Assembly: GCA_020024155.1 (NCBI GenBank)
Contig: JAHHUE010000025.1
Span: 1 to 21,369 of the forward strand
Direction: 5' to 3'
Length of the DNA stretch: 21,369 nucleotides
DNA from: Oscillospiraceae bacterium
GTDB taxonomy: Bacteria > Bacillota > Clostridia > Oscillospirales > Ruminococcaceae
How positions within the stretch are numbered: position 1 is the first letter of the stretch; each line of letters opens with the position of its first letter. The translations under genes and the position numbers were made by a program. Under the pieces are notes generated by a model. The model saw only the letters and a list, made by a program, of their open reading frames with translations. It did no database searches and was not told the DNA's origin. Of the stretch, positions 21,340 to 21,369 are shown one piece after another.

Positions 21340-21369
21340 TTGAAAAAATATATGTTTTTTAGTTTATGT
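21340..21369 (+). CDS. Possible start of a further gene, cut by the window edge
   Basis: A frame opening with TTG at 21340 (LKKYMFFSLC...) stays open to the end of the window. GGTGAT, which fits the anti-Shine-Dalgarno sequence, lies 4 bases upstream. An alternative GTG at 21331 is in the same frame. Two lysines followed by hydrophobic residues could begin a signal peptide. Only ten codons are visible, so this is tentative. Confidence 0.3.
   Translation, partial: MKKYMFFSLC

Overview
This window is the replication-origin neighbourhood of a low-GC Firmicute, most likely a member of the Clostridia. That placement is an inference from three things: AT-rich DNA with strong GGAGG ribosome sites, the Firmicutes origin gene order (rpmH, rnpA, yidD, yidC, khpB on the minus strand; dnaA, dnaN, yaaA, recF, remB, gyrB, gyrA on the plus strand), and the forms of YidC, DnaA and RpmH. 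Nearly all genes point away from position ~13,100, so they run with replication. The exceptions are a tRNA-Tyr at the left edge and one membrane-protein gene at 6931-7611.

Left arm (1-8415), accessory part: a 5'-truncated tRNA-Tyr, an SDR oxidoreductase, an lrgA-lrgB pair, a CofE-like (F420-0:glutamate ligase family) protein with its own promoter and palindrome, a heavily deleted RND efflux pump pseudogene, a CPBP membrane protease followed by tadA, a head-on FUSC/ArAE-type membrane protein, a 59-residue Cys-rich zinc-ribbon protein, and a small lipoprotein gene broken by one base in a poly-A run. Most transcription units end in clear intrinsic terminators.

Left core (8462-11434): the rpmH-rnpA-yidD-yidC-khpB cluster for ribosome and RNase P biogenesis and membrane protein insertion, with a good promoter in front of rpmH. 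rpmH is 44 codons.

Origin and right arm (11435-21369): dnaA has an extended -10 promoter. The dnaA-dnaN gap holds at least five 9-mers of form TTWTCAACA (putative non-canonical DnaA boxes). One of them is followed by a GC-rich block and CTA-CTA-CTA-CTG-CTA, which matches the known box/GC-cluster/DnaA-trio unwinding module. dnaN, yaaA and recF overlap by 8 bases each and recF-remB by 10, so they are probably translationally coupled. gyrB and gyrA are separated by a two-TM protein with a possible YcxB-like tail.

The least explained signal is a 9-N14-9 inverted repeat (TTWTCAACA ... TGTTGAWAA) with identical geometry at three places: over the start of the SDR gene, and twice upstream of the Cys-rich protein. 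Its half-site equals the putative DnaA box, so it is either a DnaA-binding element outside oriC or the operator of an unidentified regulator. No CRISPR array, insertion sequence or prophage was seen.
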